A stretch of 64,000 nt of DNA from Couchioplanes azureus (GTDB lineage: Bacteria > Actinomycetota > Actinomycetes > Mycobacteriales > Micromonosporaceae): assembly GCF_014648355.1 (NCBI RefSeq), contig NZ_BMQY01000010.1, positions 34,684 to 98,683 of the forward strand, in the 5' to 3' direction. The notes beneath the pieces were generated by a model, which was given only the letters and a program-made list of their open reading frames with translations, ran no database searches and had not been told where the DNA came from. Position numbers and translations under genes: made by a program. How positions within the stretch are numbered: position 1 is the stretch's first letter; every line of letters begins with the position of its first letter. Positions 33,648 to 42,670 of this stretch are shown here, piece by piece.

Positions 33648-35216
33648 GTGCTCAGTTCGGGAAGTCTCCTGGACAACCGCTACCGGTTGGACGAGCGCAT
33701 CGCCACCGGTGGGATGGGCGACGTGTGGCGGGGCACCGACGTGGTGCTCGGCCGGACGATCGCCGTCAAGGTGCTGCGCGCCGCCATGCTCGCCGACCCC
33801 GAGTTCGCCGCCCGCTTCTACGGCGAGGCGCGGATGATGGCCGCGTTCCGGCACCCCGGCGTCGTCGAGGTGTACGACTACAGCGCCGGGGACGCCGACG
33901 ACGAGGACCGGTGCGCCTATCTGGTCATGGCGTTCGTCGACGGGGAGCCGCTCTCCGCCCGGCTCAAGCAGCAGAGCCGCCTCGGCGTCGCCGAGACCAT
34001 GTCGATCGTCGCGCAGGCCGCCGACGCCCTGCACGCCGCCCACGAGAACGGCACCGTCCACCGTGACGTGAAGCCGGGCAACCTCATCGTCAAGCCGAAC
34101 GGCGCGGTCATCCTGGTCGACTTCGGGGTGGCCCGCTCCACCGCGGTGACCAGCGTGACCGCGCTCAACGCCATCGTCGGCACCGCCCTCTACATGGCGC
34201 CCGAGCAGGTGGCGAAGGGCAACGTCACCGCCGCGACGGACATCTACGCGCTCGGCGCGGTGGCGTACCACTGCATCGCCGGTTTTCCGCCGTTCGACGG
34301 CGACAACGCCCTGCAGGTGGCGCTGCACCACCTGGAGGACGAGCCCGAGCCGCTGCCCGAGAGCCTGGCACCCCCGGCGGTGCGCGAGCTGATCGCCAAG
34401 GCGATGGCGAAGAATCCGGCGGACCGGTTCGCCAGCGCCGCCGAGTTCGCCCAGGCCGCGCTGGCCGCCGCGGAGGCCCTGGACTGGCACGGGCCGGCGC
34501 AGACCGGCACGAGCCTGACACGTACGGCGCTCGTCCGGCCCGCCGCGGCCGGCGCCGCTGCGGCCGGCGCCGCCGCGCTCAGCGGTCCCGCCGGGCCCGG
34601 CACCCGCGCGGACGGGCAGTTCCTGACCGGCACCGCACTGACCCGCCCGATCAGCCCGGCCGCCGGCGGTCGCACCATGCCGGTGCAGCGCGGCCTGCTG
34701 GAGGGCGCGCCGGCCGCGGCACCGGCCCCGAAGCGGCAGTCGAAGAGCCAGCTCGCCGTGCTGTTCACGGTGATCGTCCTGCTGCTGCTGGCGGGCGGCC
34801 TGGGCACCGCCATCTGGCTGGCGGACAAGGGCAACGACAAGCGCGGGAATGTCACGCCCGCGGTGGTCCCCGGCGATTCGCAGCCGGCCGACGACACCGA
34901 GGAATCCCTCTCGCCGACGGAGGACGAGACCACCGTCGCCCCGCCGCCGGAGGACGGGTCGCAGCCGCAACCCAACGTGCCGACCAAGACCAACCGACCC
35001 TCGACCGCGCCGACGGCCACGCGCACGCCGACCACCGCCCCGACGACCACCAGCGCGAAGCCGCCCGTCGTCGATCCGCCGGAGCCCTCGCAACCGGAGG
35101 ACCCCGGTCCCACCACGACCGACGACACCGGCGGCGGCGGTGACGGCGACGGCGACGGCACGGGCGGTGACGCCGGCGGCACCGACACCGGCGGCGTGAA
35201 CACCGGCACCAACTGA
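33648..35216 (+). CDS. Membrane-anchored Ser/Thr protein kinase (PknB/PknA-like)
   Basis: A 522-residue eukaryotic-type kinase. The kinase domain (about 11-275) has the glycine loop IATGGMGDVW, catalytic Lys41, HRDVKPGN (138-145), DFGVARS (158) and MAPEQ (183). A linker, one transmembrane helix (about 368-390) and an extracellular tail of about 130 residues follow; the tail is rich in Pro, Thr, Asp and Gly, with no PASTA domain. The linker threonines (SLTRTAL, FLTGTAL) are possible autophosphorylation sites. The start is GTG without a ribosome site. Confidence 0.92.
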   Translation: MLSSGSLLDNRYRLDERIATGGMGDVWRGTDVVLGRTIAVKVLRAAMLADPEFAARFYGEARMMAAFRHPGVVEVYDYSAGDADDEDRCAYLVMAFVDGEPLSARLKQQSRLGVAETMSIVAQAADALHAAHENGTVHRDVKPGNLIVKPNGAVILVDFGVARSTAVTSVTALNAIVGTALYMAPEQVAKGNVTAATDIYALGAVAYHCIAGFPPFDGDNALQVALHHLEDEPEPLPESLAPPAVRELIAKAMAKNPADRFASAAEFAQAALAAAEALDWHGPAQTGTSLTRTALVRPAAAGAAAAGAAALSGPAGPGTRADGQFLTGTALTRPISPAAGGRTMPVQRGLLEGAPAAAPAPKRQSKSQLAVLFTVIVLLLLAGGLGTAIWLADKGNDKRGNVTPAVVPGDSQPADDTEESLSPTEDETTVAPPPEDGSQPQPNVPTKTNRPSTAPTATRTPTTAPTTTSAKPPVVDPPEPSQPEDPGPTTTDDTGGGGDGDGDGTGGDAGGTDTGGVNTGTN

Positions 35217-35301
35217 CCGGCACGACCACCCACTCGCACGGGAAGCCGTCGAGCAGGGCCGGCCCGGCTCAGCCGCGGTTCCTCGGGTGCCGCACCAAGC
35301 G

Positions 35302-35410
35302 GCGGAGCCGTCGACTCGGCGGCCGTCGACCCAGGCGGCGGAGCCGTCGACTCGGCGGCCGTCGACCCAGGCGGCGGAAGCCGTCGACCCGGCGGCCGTC
35401 GACCCAGGCG
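35302..35410. repeat. 36-bp intergenic tandem repeat
   Basis: Two exact 36-bp units (35302-35337, 35338-35373) and one 37-bp variant (35374-35410) sit in the 375-bp gap between the kinase and the next gene. Each unit contains two GTCGAC palindromes. No gene is evident in 35217-35591. Confidence 0.85.
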
Positions 35411-35591
35411 GCGGACCGCTCAAGCGCGGTCACCCGGTGCCGAGTTGGCTGGCCGGTGCGATCGCGCACCCGGGCCGGGCCGCCGGTACTCGGGTGGGCG
35501 CCTCCCGGCAAGTACTCAAGTCGGCGGTGTGGCCGCCGATGGAGGGGGCTGGCACGGCTGCACCCGAGCTGCTACCGGAAAGGCCCCCTGG

Positions 35592-36755
35592 ATGACCACG
35601 CAGACCCCGTACGGCCCCGCGAGCGCGGAACACCCGCACCTCGCCGCGGGTCATGGGCAGTATCCGCCGGCCGGATACCAGCACACCGAGTACGCGCAGC
35701 ACAGCGCGCCGGGCTACGCCGTGCCGGAGCAGACCCTGCCGAGCCACAGCTTGCCGGGCTATCCCCAGCAGGACGCACCGGTCTACCCAGAGCAGGCCAT
35801 GGGCTACCCGCCGGAGGCGGCGCCGGCATACCCGCAGGCCGCGGGCTACCCGCCGGAGGCCACGCCGGCATACCCGCAGGCCGCGGGCTACTCGCAGGAG
35901 GCCACGCCGGCATACCCGCAGGCCGCGGGCTACTCGCAGGAGGGCGCGGGCTACCCCGAGCCCGTGGCGTACGCCGATCCGGCCGTGCCCGGCCAGGTGG
36001 AGCCGTACTGGTACCAGGGTCAGCAGGACACCGAGGTCGGCGCTCACGACGCGACCGCTTTCCCCGGCATTCAGCACCCTGGGGAGAGCGCCTACCCCGA
36101 GGTCTTGCACCAGGCCGATCCCGCGCCGCAGCAGGCCGCCTATCCGCCGAGCGCGTACCCGACCGCTCCCCCGTGGGCCACCCCGCACGCCCCGGCGCCC
36201 GCCGCGCCGGTCCCGGGCGGCGAGCCCGACGCGCTGGTCGTCACGCCCTTCGGCGTCGTGCCGCAGGTCGGTGGCCTGCTGGTGCCGTACCCGGAGGAGA
36301 TGCGGAACGCGCCGCGGGCGCAGGCGCCGGCCGTGTGGCCGGTCGCCGCGTTCACCTTCTTCTTCGGTGCGTTCGGTGCGATCTCGGCGGCCCGCCGGTC
36401 GAGTCAGGCGCGGCGGGGACGCAACGGTGTGGCGCCGTACTGGGTGACCTTCGGGGTCATGATGGCCGTCAGCTCCTTCTTCTGGCTGGTGATGGCCGTT
36501 TCCGTCGGTGTGCCGGTGTACCTGAGCGTGCGCGAGGGTGCGACGGTCGCGGCGCTCGAGGAGAACGTGCTGCACGACGGGCAGCTCGAGAAGGCGAACG
36601 TCAGCGCGGACTCGGCCGACTGCCGGGCCGCGGGCGAGTGGGTCGGCGGGCGGCGGGACTTCCTGTGCGAGCTGAAGCTCAGCGACGGGCGTACCGGCCG
36701 GGTGCTGGTCAACTCCGACGACCAGGGCAACTGGAGGCCGCTCGAAGACAGCTGA
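35592..36755 (+). CDS. Pro/Tyr/Ala-rich membrane protein with DUF4190-like C-terminal region
   Basis: A 387-residue protein. Residues 1-230 are a disordered Tyr/Pro/Gln/Ala tail with 14-residue repeats (GYPPEATPAYPQAA type). The C-terminal part has two membrane helices (about 255-275 and 290-315) and an extracytoplasmic domain of about 75 residues with a Cys pair (DCRAAGEW, DFLCELKL). The layout matches the proline-rich DUF4190-type membrane proteins of actinobacteria, function unknown. GGAAAGG lies about 8 nt before the ATG at 35592. It follows the kinase and could be a substrate, which is inference. Confidence 0.7.
   Translation: MTTQTPYGPASAEHPHLAAGHGQYPPAGYQHTEYAQHSAPGYAVPEQTLPSHSLPGYPQQDAPVYPEQAMGYPPEAAPAYPQAAGYPPEATPAYPQAAGYSQEATPAYPQAAGYSQEGAGYPEPVAYADPAVPGQVEPYWYQGQQDTEVGAHDATAFPGIQHPGESAYPEVLHQADPAPQQAAYPPSAYPTAPPWATPHAPAPAAPVPGGEPDALVVTPFGVVPQVGGLLVPYPEEMRNAPRAQAPAVWPVAAFTFFFGAFGAISAARRSSQARRGRNGVAPYWVTFGVMMAVSSFFWLVMAVSVGVPVYLSVREGATVAALEENVLHDGQLEKANVSADSADCRAAGEWVGGRRDFLCELKLSDGRTGRVLVNSDDQGNWRPLEDS
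35802..35945 (+). repeat. 42-bp coding tandem repeat
   Basis: Three in-frame 42-bp units (35802-35843, 35844-35885, 35886-35927) and a partial fourth encode GY[PS][PQ]EA[AT]PAYPQAA. Divergence is limited to a few bases per unit. Confidence 0.85.
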
Positions 36756-36765
36756 CCGCGGACTT

Positions 36766-36802
36766 GTCGTGGCGCACCCTGGGGGCCGGGGTGCGCCACG
36801 AC
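36766..36802. terminator. Hairpin after the DUF4190-like gene
   Basis: A perfect 14-bp stem (36766-36779 with 36789-36802) with a 9-nt loop starts 10 bp after the stop codon. There is no T tract. Confidence 0.7.
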
Positions 36803-36830
36803 GAATGCATCGCCGGCCTTCCGGAAACCG

Positions 36831-36950
36831 CAAGACCGGCGAAGCTCGGCCCGCCGGAGAGACCGCAAGACCGGCGAAGCTCGGCCCGCCGGAGAGACCG
36901 CAAGACCGGCGAAGCTCGGCCCGCCGGAGAGACCGCAAGACCGGCGAAGG
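36831..36950. repeat. 35-bp tandem repeat abutting the nucleotidase stop codon
   Basis: Exact copies with period 35 start at 36831, 36866 and 36901, with a 15-bp partial at 36936 that ends one base before the stop codon of the minus-strand nucleotidase gene. Units are directly adjacent with no spacers, so this is not a CRISPR array. Confidence 0.9.
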
Positions 36951-38747
36951 TCAGCTCGCGGGGAAGACCGGGACCCCGTCGCGGACCAGGCGCCAGTTCG
37001 GCGTGAAGAAGTCCGCCGGGTTGATCTCGCCCTTGGCCTGGGCCCAGTCGATCAGCAGCTGGCGGATCTCCTGCTGGGCGTTGTAGACCTGCTCCTTCAC
37101 GATGCCCGGGAAGTTGCCGCCGCCGCTGCGCCGGTAGTTGTTCACCGCCACCACGAAGCGGGCGTCCGCCGCGACCGGGGCGCCGGCGTGGTCGAGGCGG
37201 GTGATGCGGGAGCCGACCGGCTTGCTGATGTCGATGTCGTAGTCGACGCCCGAGAACACGTCGTAGTTGTAGTCGGGCACCGCCGGGTCGCTGATCGTGG
37301 CCGGGTCCGGGGTCGCGCCGGCCGGCAGCGTCACGAAGTACCGGGCCGAGAACTCCAGGTACGTCCGCAGCTCCGCGCCCGTGAGGATGACCGCTTCCAG
37401 CGTGTTGTCGTAGATGTACAGCCCGGCGACATCCTTGATCTTGACGTCGCCCTTCGGGAAGACGGCGGTCCGGCTGAACGGCGCCGTGATCGACAGCACC
37501 GGCAGTGACGCGTGCGGGGTGCCGGCCAGCGCCGCGGTCACCGTGTCAGTCTGCACCTTGTTGATGTAGTCGAGGATCGCCGTGTCCTTGTACCGCGACT
37601 CGGCGGCGGACAGCTCCTGGGTGGACGTGGCGACGACCTGGTTGACGTACGCGACGGTCTTGGCGTGCTGTGACCGCACCGCGGCGAGCACCTTCGGGTC
37701 CTCGGGGACGGTGTTGGTGTTGAGCGACTCCGCCTTCTTCTCCGTGATGGTCCACCGGCCACGCTCGCGGACCAGCGTGAAGTCCATCCGGGTGAGCCGC
37801 TGGCCCCACTTCGACGGCTCGGCGAGCAGCACCTGCGCGCCCGTCTGCGCGTTCGTCACGAAGCGCTGCGCGACCTCGCGGTGCGCGTGGCCGAAGAGGA
37901 TCGCGTCGATGCCCGGGACCTGCTCGGCGATCAGCGCGCTCGGGTTCTCGTTCGGCAGCTCGGGTCCGTAGCTGCTGGTGCCGCTGTCGCCGCCGTGCGC
38001 GGAGATCAGCACCAGGTCGGCGCCGCGGGCGCGCATGACCGGCACCCAGGTCGCCGCCGTCTGGACCATGTCCTTGAAGACGAGCTTGCCCTCGACGTTG
38101 GCCTTGTCCCAGATGGCCACGCCCGGGTTGGTGAGACCCAGGATGCCCACCCGCAGGGTCGGCGCGCCCGGGCCCAGGCAGACCTTCTTGATCACGTACG
38201 GCGTGAAGGCGGGCCGCCCGGTCTTCGCGTCGACGGCGTTGGCCGCGAGCGCCGGGAAGCCGAGCTGGCGGATCCACAGGTTCAGCAGGGGCAGGCCGTA
38301 GTTGAACTCGTGGTTGCCCAGCGTGACCGCGTCGTAGTGCAGCACGTTCATCGCCCGCGCCATCGGGTGCCGCTCGCCGGTCTCGGTGATCGGCTCCTGC
38401 TTCGCGTAGTACGTGGCCAGCGGCGTGCCCTGGATGGTGTCGCCGGCGTCGAGCACCAGCGTCGCCTTGCCCCGCCGCTCGGTGCGGATCCGGTTGACCA
38501 GCGCGGCCAGCTTGGCGACGCCGACGTCGTTGTGCGCGCTGTCGTCGTACTCGAGATCCTTGTAGTAATCCCAGTTGTAGACGTTGCCGTGGGTGTCGGA
38601 CGTGCCGAGCACCGTCAGATCGTATGTCTTGGCGCCGGAGCTGCCGGTCTGCGCGCCGGCGGCGCCGGAGGCGACGACGGGCGCGGCCGCACCGGCGGCG
38701 GCAGCGGCGAGCACGCTGCGCCGGGAGACGCCTGCGGGAAGGGTCAT
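36951..38747 (-). CDS. Tat-exported 5'-nucleotidase / 2',3'-cyclic phosphodiesterase
   Basis: A 598-residue secreted phosphatase acting on extracellular nucleotides. The twin-arginine signal is SRRSVLAAAA at residue 8 with an AGA cleavage region. The calcineurin-like domain (about 45-330) has the metal sites GTSDTHGNVYNWDYY, LVLDAGDTIQGTP, TLGNHEFNYG, ISAHGG and LFGHAHRE. The C-terminal 5'-nucleotidase domain (about 370-560) ends in the substrate-binding NNYRRSGGGNFPG. The ATG at 38747 (AAGG 6 nt upstream) places the signal peptide correctly; the frame to 38804 is extra. A tandem repeat touches its stop codon. Confidence 0.93.
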   Translation of the reverse strand: MTLPAGVSRRSVLAAAAAGAAAPVVASGAAGAQTGSSGAKTYDLTVLGTSDTHGNVYNWDYYKDLEYDDSAHNDVGVAKLAALVNRIRTERRGKATLVLDAGDTIQGTPLATYYAKQEPITETGERHPMARAMNVLHYDAVTLGNHEFNYGLPLLNLWIRQLGFPALAANAVDAKTGRPAFTPYVIKKVCLGPGAPTLRVGILGLTNPGVAIWDKANVEGKLVFKDMVQTAATWVPVMRARGADLVLISAHGGDSGTSSYGPELPNENPSALIAEQVPGIDAILFGHAHREVAQRFVTNAQTGAQVLLAEPSKWGQRLTRMDFTLVRERGRWTITEKKAESLNTNTVPEDPKVLAAVRSQHAKTVAYVNQVVATSTQELSAAESRYKDTAILDYINKVQTDTVTAALAGTPHASLPVLSITAPFSRTAVFPKGDVKIKDVAGLYIYDNTLEAVILTGAELRTYLEFSARYFVTLPAGATPDPATISDPAVPDYNYDVFSGVDYDIDISKPVGSRITRLDHAGAPVAADARFVVAVNNYRRSGGGNFPGIVKEQVYNAQQEIRQLLIDWAQAKGEINPADFFTPNWRLVRDGVPVFPAS

Positions 38748-38940
38748 ACCGAGCCTTTCTCCAAATGTGTCCGGGCGCCTCGTGGGCGCCCACCGACGCA
38801 CCATAGCCCTCGATGCATCGAGCGTGGTGGGGACCGGTCAGGTCCCCAGCCGCACGGTCCGGACGGCACCGGCCGCGCCGCGGGAGTGGTGAACGGCGGC
38901 GGTGCCCGGGCGGGCGCCTCGATCGCCTAGGATCGCCGCC

Positions 38941-39765
38941 ATGCCCGCGCAGCCCGACCTGCCGCTGCGTCCCATGACGCTCGGTGAGCTGCTGGACGCC
39001 GCCATGACCCTGTTGCGGGCCCGGGCGCTGCCCCTGCTGCTCACCGCCGGCGTGCTGGCCGCGCTCGAGCAGGCGTTGCTCATGCCGCTGCGGCACGCCG
39101 CCTTCGCCGGTCCGCCGCTCTACGGGCCGGCACGCGACAGCCTCGGCAGCTGGTGGGTGCTCGTCGCCGCCGGGTTCGCCGCCGAGGGGTTCATCATCTG
39201 CGTGCTCGGCTCGCTCGCCGCGGCGGCCGCCGGGCCCGCGCTGATCGGGCGGCCGGTGCGCCATCGTGAGCTGTGGGGCCGCACCCGCCCGGTTCCCACG
39301 CTGCTCGCGGCCCTCGCGCTGGGCGTCGCCTGCGGGGCCGCCGCGTTCGCCGGTTTCCTCGGGTGGATCCTCGTGTACGGGCTGTTCGGCCTGGTGAGCG
39401 CCGTCCTGGTGATCGACCGGGCGGGGTCGTTCGGCCGCTCGGCGCGGCTCGCCGCCCGCGGCGGGATGCGGGGCATGTGGACCCGGCTCGCGGCGTACCT
39501 GACCTGGCTGGCCGTCCGGGTCGTGCTCGGGGCGGGCTGGGTCGCCGTCTTCGCGGCGGTCACCGGGGACCAGCCGGGCTGGCTGGTGTGGATCACGCCG
39601 GTCGCGTGGGGTGCCGCCAACGCCGTCGCGTACGCCGCGCTGGGCTGCGTCGACGCCGTGCTGCTGCTGGAGACGCGGATCCGTACCGAGGGCCTCGACA
39701 TCGCCGTCGCCCGGATCCGCGGCCGGGGCGAGGACCCGGCCGCCGCGCTGGGGTACGTACCGTGA
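38941..39765 (+). CDS. Polytopic membrane protein heading the MoxR/DUF58 cluster
   Basis: A 274-residue protein with about six hydrophobic helices, starting LRPMTLGELLDAAMTLLRAR, a signature of GPDPase-membrane-domain-like proteins (Rv3689 type). TAGGAT (38928-38933) lies 7 nt before the ATG and there is no ribosome site, so the mRNA is probably leaderless and this promoter drives the five-gene operon. Its stop overlaps the next start by 4 bp. The function of the family is unknown. Confidence 0.8.
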   Translation: MPAQPDLPLRPMTLGELLDAAMTLLRARALPLLLTAGVLAALEQALLMPLRHAAFAGPPLYGPARDSLGSWWVLVAAGFAAEGFIICVLGSLAAAAAGPALIGRPVRHRELWGRTRPVPTLLAALALGVACGAAAFAGFLGWILVYGLFGLVSAVLVIDRAGSFGRSARLAARGGMRGMWTRLAAYLTWLAVRVVLGAGWVAVFAAVTGDQPGWLVWITPVAWGAANAVAYAALGCVDAVLLLETRIRTEGLDIAVARIRGRGEDPAAALGYVP

Positions 39766-40361
39766 CCCGCGCGTGGGACGAGTTCGCGGCGGCGGTCTTC
39801 GACCGGGTCTCCCCGCCGCTGCTGCTGCTGCTGATCCTGCTCGCGGCGGCCGGCCTCACCGGCGCTCTCTGGTACTGGTTCCCGGCCTGGGTGCCGCGAC
39901 GGCTGCCCCGGTGGGCCCTGCCGCGGTGGCGGATGCCCCGCTGGCGCCTGCCGCGCTGGCGCCGGCCACGGTTCTCCCGGCGCCGGCGGCCGGCAACCGA
40001 GACCCCGGCGCGGGCCACGATCGAGTTCGAGCCCACCGTCGTGCTGAGCGACGGCACGCTGCTCGCCGACCGGCTCGCCGCCGAGGGCCGCTATGCCGAA
40101 GCGGTCCGGCAGCGGCTGCGCGACATCGTCGGTGATCTCACCGCCGCCGGCGTCGTCTCGCCGCTGCCCGGCACCACCGCCGCGGAGGTCGCGGCCGCGG
40201 CCGCCGTCCGGCGTCCCGCGGTGGCGGCCCCGCTCGGCGGCGCGACCGAGCTGTTCTCCGAGATCTGGTACGGCGACCGCCCGGCGGACCGCGCGCACGA
40301 CGAGCACATGCGTGCCCTGACCGGCGAGGTCCGCGCCCGGCTGAGCGGTGGTACGCCGTGA
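39762..40361 (+). CDS. DUF4129 domain protein
   Basis: A 199-residue membrane protein: one N-terminal helix (about 19-42), a very basic Trp/Arg/Pro stretch (PRWALPRWRMPRWRLPRW), and a cytoplasmic DUF4129 domain with YAEAVRQRLRDIVGDL and ATELFSEIWYG. The GTG start overlaps the previous stop (GTGA). It corresponds to Rv3690 in the syntenic cluster. The family co-occurs with MoxR and DUF58 proteins and often with transglutaminases; its role is unknown. Confidence 0.82.
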   Translation: MTRAWDEFAAAVFDRVSPPLLLLLILLAAAGLTGALWYWFPAWVPRRLPRWALPRWRMPRWRLPRWRRPRFSRRRRPATETPARATIEFEPTVVLSDGTLLADRLAAEGRYAEAVRQRLRDIVGDLTAAGVVSPLPGTTAAEVAAAAAVRRPAVAAPLGGATELFSEIWYGDRPADRAHDEHMRALTGEVRARLSGGTP

Positions 40362-41680
40362 GGAACCCCCGCCGCCTGCGCCTGGTGCTGCCCGTCGCCG
40401 TGGTGCTCGGGCTCGCCACCTTCACCGGCATCGCGCACGCCGTCCAGCAGGGCGACCCCACCGACGCCTCCTTCCTCTCCCCCACCAGCGACACGGGGGA
40501 CGGCGCCCGGTCGCTCGCCGACGAGCTGGCCCGCGCCGGGGTCACCGTGGACGTGCGCGCCCGCAGCGAACCTGCGCTGGCCGCGCTCGGCGCCGACGGC
40601 GAGGCCACCCTCTTCGTCACCACCCCGGAGCTGGTGCACCCCGCCTATCTGCGGCGGTTCGCCGGGCTGCCGTCCCGGGTGCGGGTCGTCCTGGTGGCCC
40701 CCGATCCGGACGTACTGGACGACGCACGGCTCGGCGTCCGCGCCCGGGGACCACGGTGGACGGCCGCCGCCCCGGAGCCGGGATGTGCCGCCGGGCCCGC
40801 CGGCGCGGCGGGGCCGGCGGCGGCGCTGCGCTGGCAGTACGAGGCCATCCGGCGGGAGTCGGTCGCCTGCTACGACGGCGGGCTCGTCGAGCTGCGGTCC
40901 CCCGGCTCCGGCGAGCTGACCCTGGTCGGCGCGGCGGACCCGTTCCGCAACGACCGGGCCGGCGAGCACGGCAACCGGCGGCTCGCCGTGGGCCTGCTCT
41001 CGCGGGCGCCCCGGGTCGTCTGGCTCGACCTGCACGAACGCGAGCCGGCCCCGGCGCGCTCCACGCCCGCGCCGGGCTCCGGGACCCCGGACCGGACCGG
41101 TGAGCCGGATGGTTCCGGCGAGGACGGCGCGCCACCCGGCGGCGAGCGGTCCGGCGACCAGCAGCCCGGCGACGGGCAGCCCCGCGACGCGGGCGACGAC
41201 CGCGGAGCGGCGGCCGGCAACCCGCTGGCCCGGGCCTTCCCGCCGGGGATCTGGGCGGCGCTGGGGCTGCTCGTGCTCGCCGCGGTGGCGCTCGCCGTGG
41301 CGTCGGCCCGGCGGCTGGGCGCGCCCGTCGCCGAGCCCCTGCCCGCGCGGGTGCGGGCCGCGGAGACGGTCCGCGGCCTCGGCGGCCTGTACCGCAGGGC
41401 GGGCGCGCGCGGCGCGTCGCTGCGGACCGTACAGTCGGCGGCACGGGCGCGGTTGATCGAGCACTTCGACCTGCCGGGCGAGACCGGGGTCGACGACCTG
41501 GCCGCCCGGGTGGCGGCGGAGACCGGACAGCCGGAGGACGACGTCCGGCACGTGCTCGGCGGCGGGGTCGAGGACAGCGACGAGGAGCTGGTCCGCGCCG
41601 CGACCGCCGTGCAGGAGCTGGTCCGGCTCGTGACCGGGCGACAGAACCGGCAACACAGCGACGAGGGGAATCTGACGTGA
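40358..41680 (+). CDS. DUF4350 domain protein
   Basis: A 440-residue protein with an N-terminal membrane helix, a DUF4350 extracytoplasmic domain (about 30-225), a Pro/Gly/Asp-rich linker (about 228-288), a second helix (about 298-317) and a cytoplasmic helical tail. It corresponds to Rv3691. GTGA overlaps join it to both neighbours, so translation of the whole group is coupled. Function is unknown; presumably it works with the MoxR ATPase encoded next. Confidence 0.82.
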   Translation: MRNPRRLRLVLPVAVVLGLATFTGIAHAVQQGDPTDASFLSPTSDTGDGARSLADELARAGVTVDVRARSEPALAALGADGEATLFVTTPELVHPAYLRRFAGLPSRVRVVLVAPDPDVLDDARLGVRARGPRWTAAAPEPGCAAGPAGAAGPAAALRWQYEAIRRESVACYDGGLVELRSPGSGELTLVGAADPFRNDRAGEHGNRRLAVGLLSRAPRVVWLDLHEREPAPARSTPAPGSGTPDRTGEPDGSGEDGAPPGGERSGDQQPGDGQPRDAGDDRGAAAGNPLARAFPPGIWAALGLLVLAAVALAVASARRLGAPVAEPLPARVRAAETVRGLGGLYRRAGARGASLRTVQSAARARLIEHFDLPGETGVDDLAARVAAETGQPEDDVRHVLGGGVEDSDEELVRAATAVQELVRLVTGRQNRQHSDEGNLT

Positions 41681-42663
41681 CGTCGTTCGTACCCGGCGAG
41701 GGACCCGGCGGGGCCGCCGCGGCCCGCGACGCGCTGCAGCGCCTGCGGTCCGAGGTCGCCAAGGCGGTCGTCGGCCAGGACGCGGTGGTGGGCGGGGTGG
41801 TGATCGCGCTGCTCTGCGGCGGGCACGTCCTGCTGGAGGGCGTGCCCGGCGTGGCCAAGACGCTGCTGGTCCGGGCGCTGGCGACGGCGCTGGACGTCGA
41901 CACCAAGCGGGTCCAGTTCACGCCCGACCTGATGCCCGGCGACGTGACCGGCTCGCTGATCTACGACGCGCGGGCCGCGGCGTTCAGCTTCCGGCCCGGA
42001 CCCGTCTTCACCAGCCTGCTGCTCGCCGACGAGATCAACCGGACCCCGCCGAAGACCCAGGCGGCGCTGCTCGAGGCGATGGAGGAGCGCACGGTCAGCA
42101 CCGACGGCGAGTCCCGCCGGCTGCCCGAGCCGTTCATCGTGGTCGCGACGCAGAACCCGATCGAGTACGAGGGCACGTACCCGCTGCCGGAGGCGCAGCT
42201 CGACCGGTTCCTGCTGAAGCTGTCGGTGCCGCTGCCGGAGCGCGCGGAGGAGCTCGGCGTGCTGCGCGCCCACCACCACGGCTTCGACCCGCGCGACCTC
42301 AAGGCCGCCGGGGTGGGCCCGGTGGCCTCCGCCGCCGACCTGGCCGCGGGCCGCGAGGCGGTCCGCCGGGTCGCCGTCGCCGATCCGGTCCTCGAGTACA
42401 TCGTCGACCTGTGCCGCGCCACCCGGGTCGCCCCGGCGCTGGAGCTGGGCGCCTCGCCCCGGGGCACCACCGCCCTGCTGGCCGTCGCGAAGGCGCGGGC
42501 CTGGCTCAGCGGCCGCGACTACGTGATCCCGGACGACGTGCAGGCCTTCGCCGTCCCCGTCCTGCGGCACCGGGTGCGGCTGCGCGCCGAGGCCGAGCTG
42601 GACGGCGTCACCACCGCCTCGGTGCTGCGGACCGTGCTCGGCGCCGTGCCCGCGCCCCGCTGA
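41677..42663 (+). CDS. moxR: MoxR-family AAA+ ATPase
   Basis: A 328-residue AAA+ chaperone-like ATPase. It has Walker A EGVPGVAKTLL (about 53), Walker B LLADEINR (about 110), sensor ATQNPIEYEGTYPLPEAQLDRF and a C-terminal lid domain. MoxR proteins remodel or insert metal into partner proteins that often carry VWA or DUF58 domains, and a DUF58 gene follows directly. It corresponds to moxR2 (Rv3692). Confidence 0.93.
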   Translation: MTSFVPGEGPGGAAAARDALQRLRSEVAKAVVGQDAVVGGVVIALLCGGHVLLEGVPGVAKTLLVRALATALDVDTKRVQFTPDLMPGDVTGSLIYDARAAAFSFRPGPVFTSLLLADEINRTPPKTQAALLEAMEERTVSTDGESRRLPEPFIVVATQNPIEYEGTYPLPEAQLDRFLLKLSVPLPERAEELGVLRAHHHGFDPRDLKAAGVGPVASAADLAAGREAVRRVAVADPVLEYIVDLCRATRVAPALELGASPRGTTALLAVAKARAWLSGRDYVIPDDVQAFAVPVLRHRVRLRAEAELDGVTTASVLRTVLGAVPAPR

Positions 42664-42670
42664 GCCGGCC

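Noticed and set aside
35302..35410. 36-bp repeats resembling CRISPR repeats
   Set aside because: No spacers between units; only three copies; no cas genes.
36831..36950. Regular 35-bp repeats resembling a CRISPR array
   Set aside because: Units are directly adjacent with no spacers and there are no cas genes in the window; it is a minisatellite.
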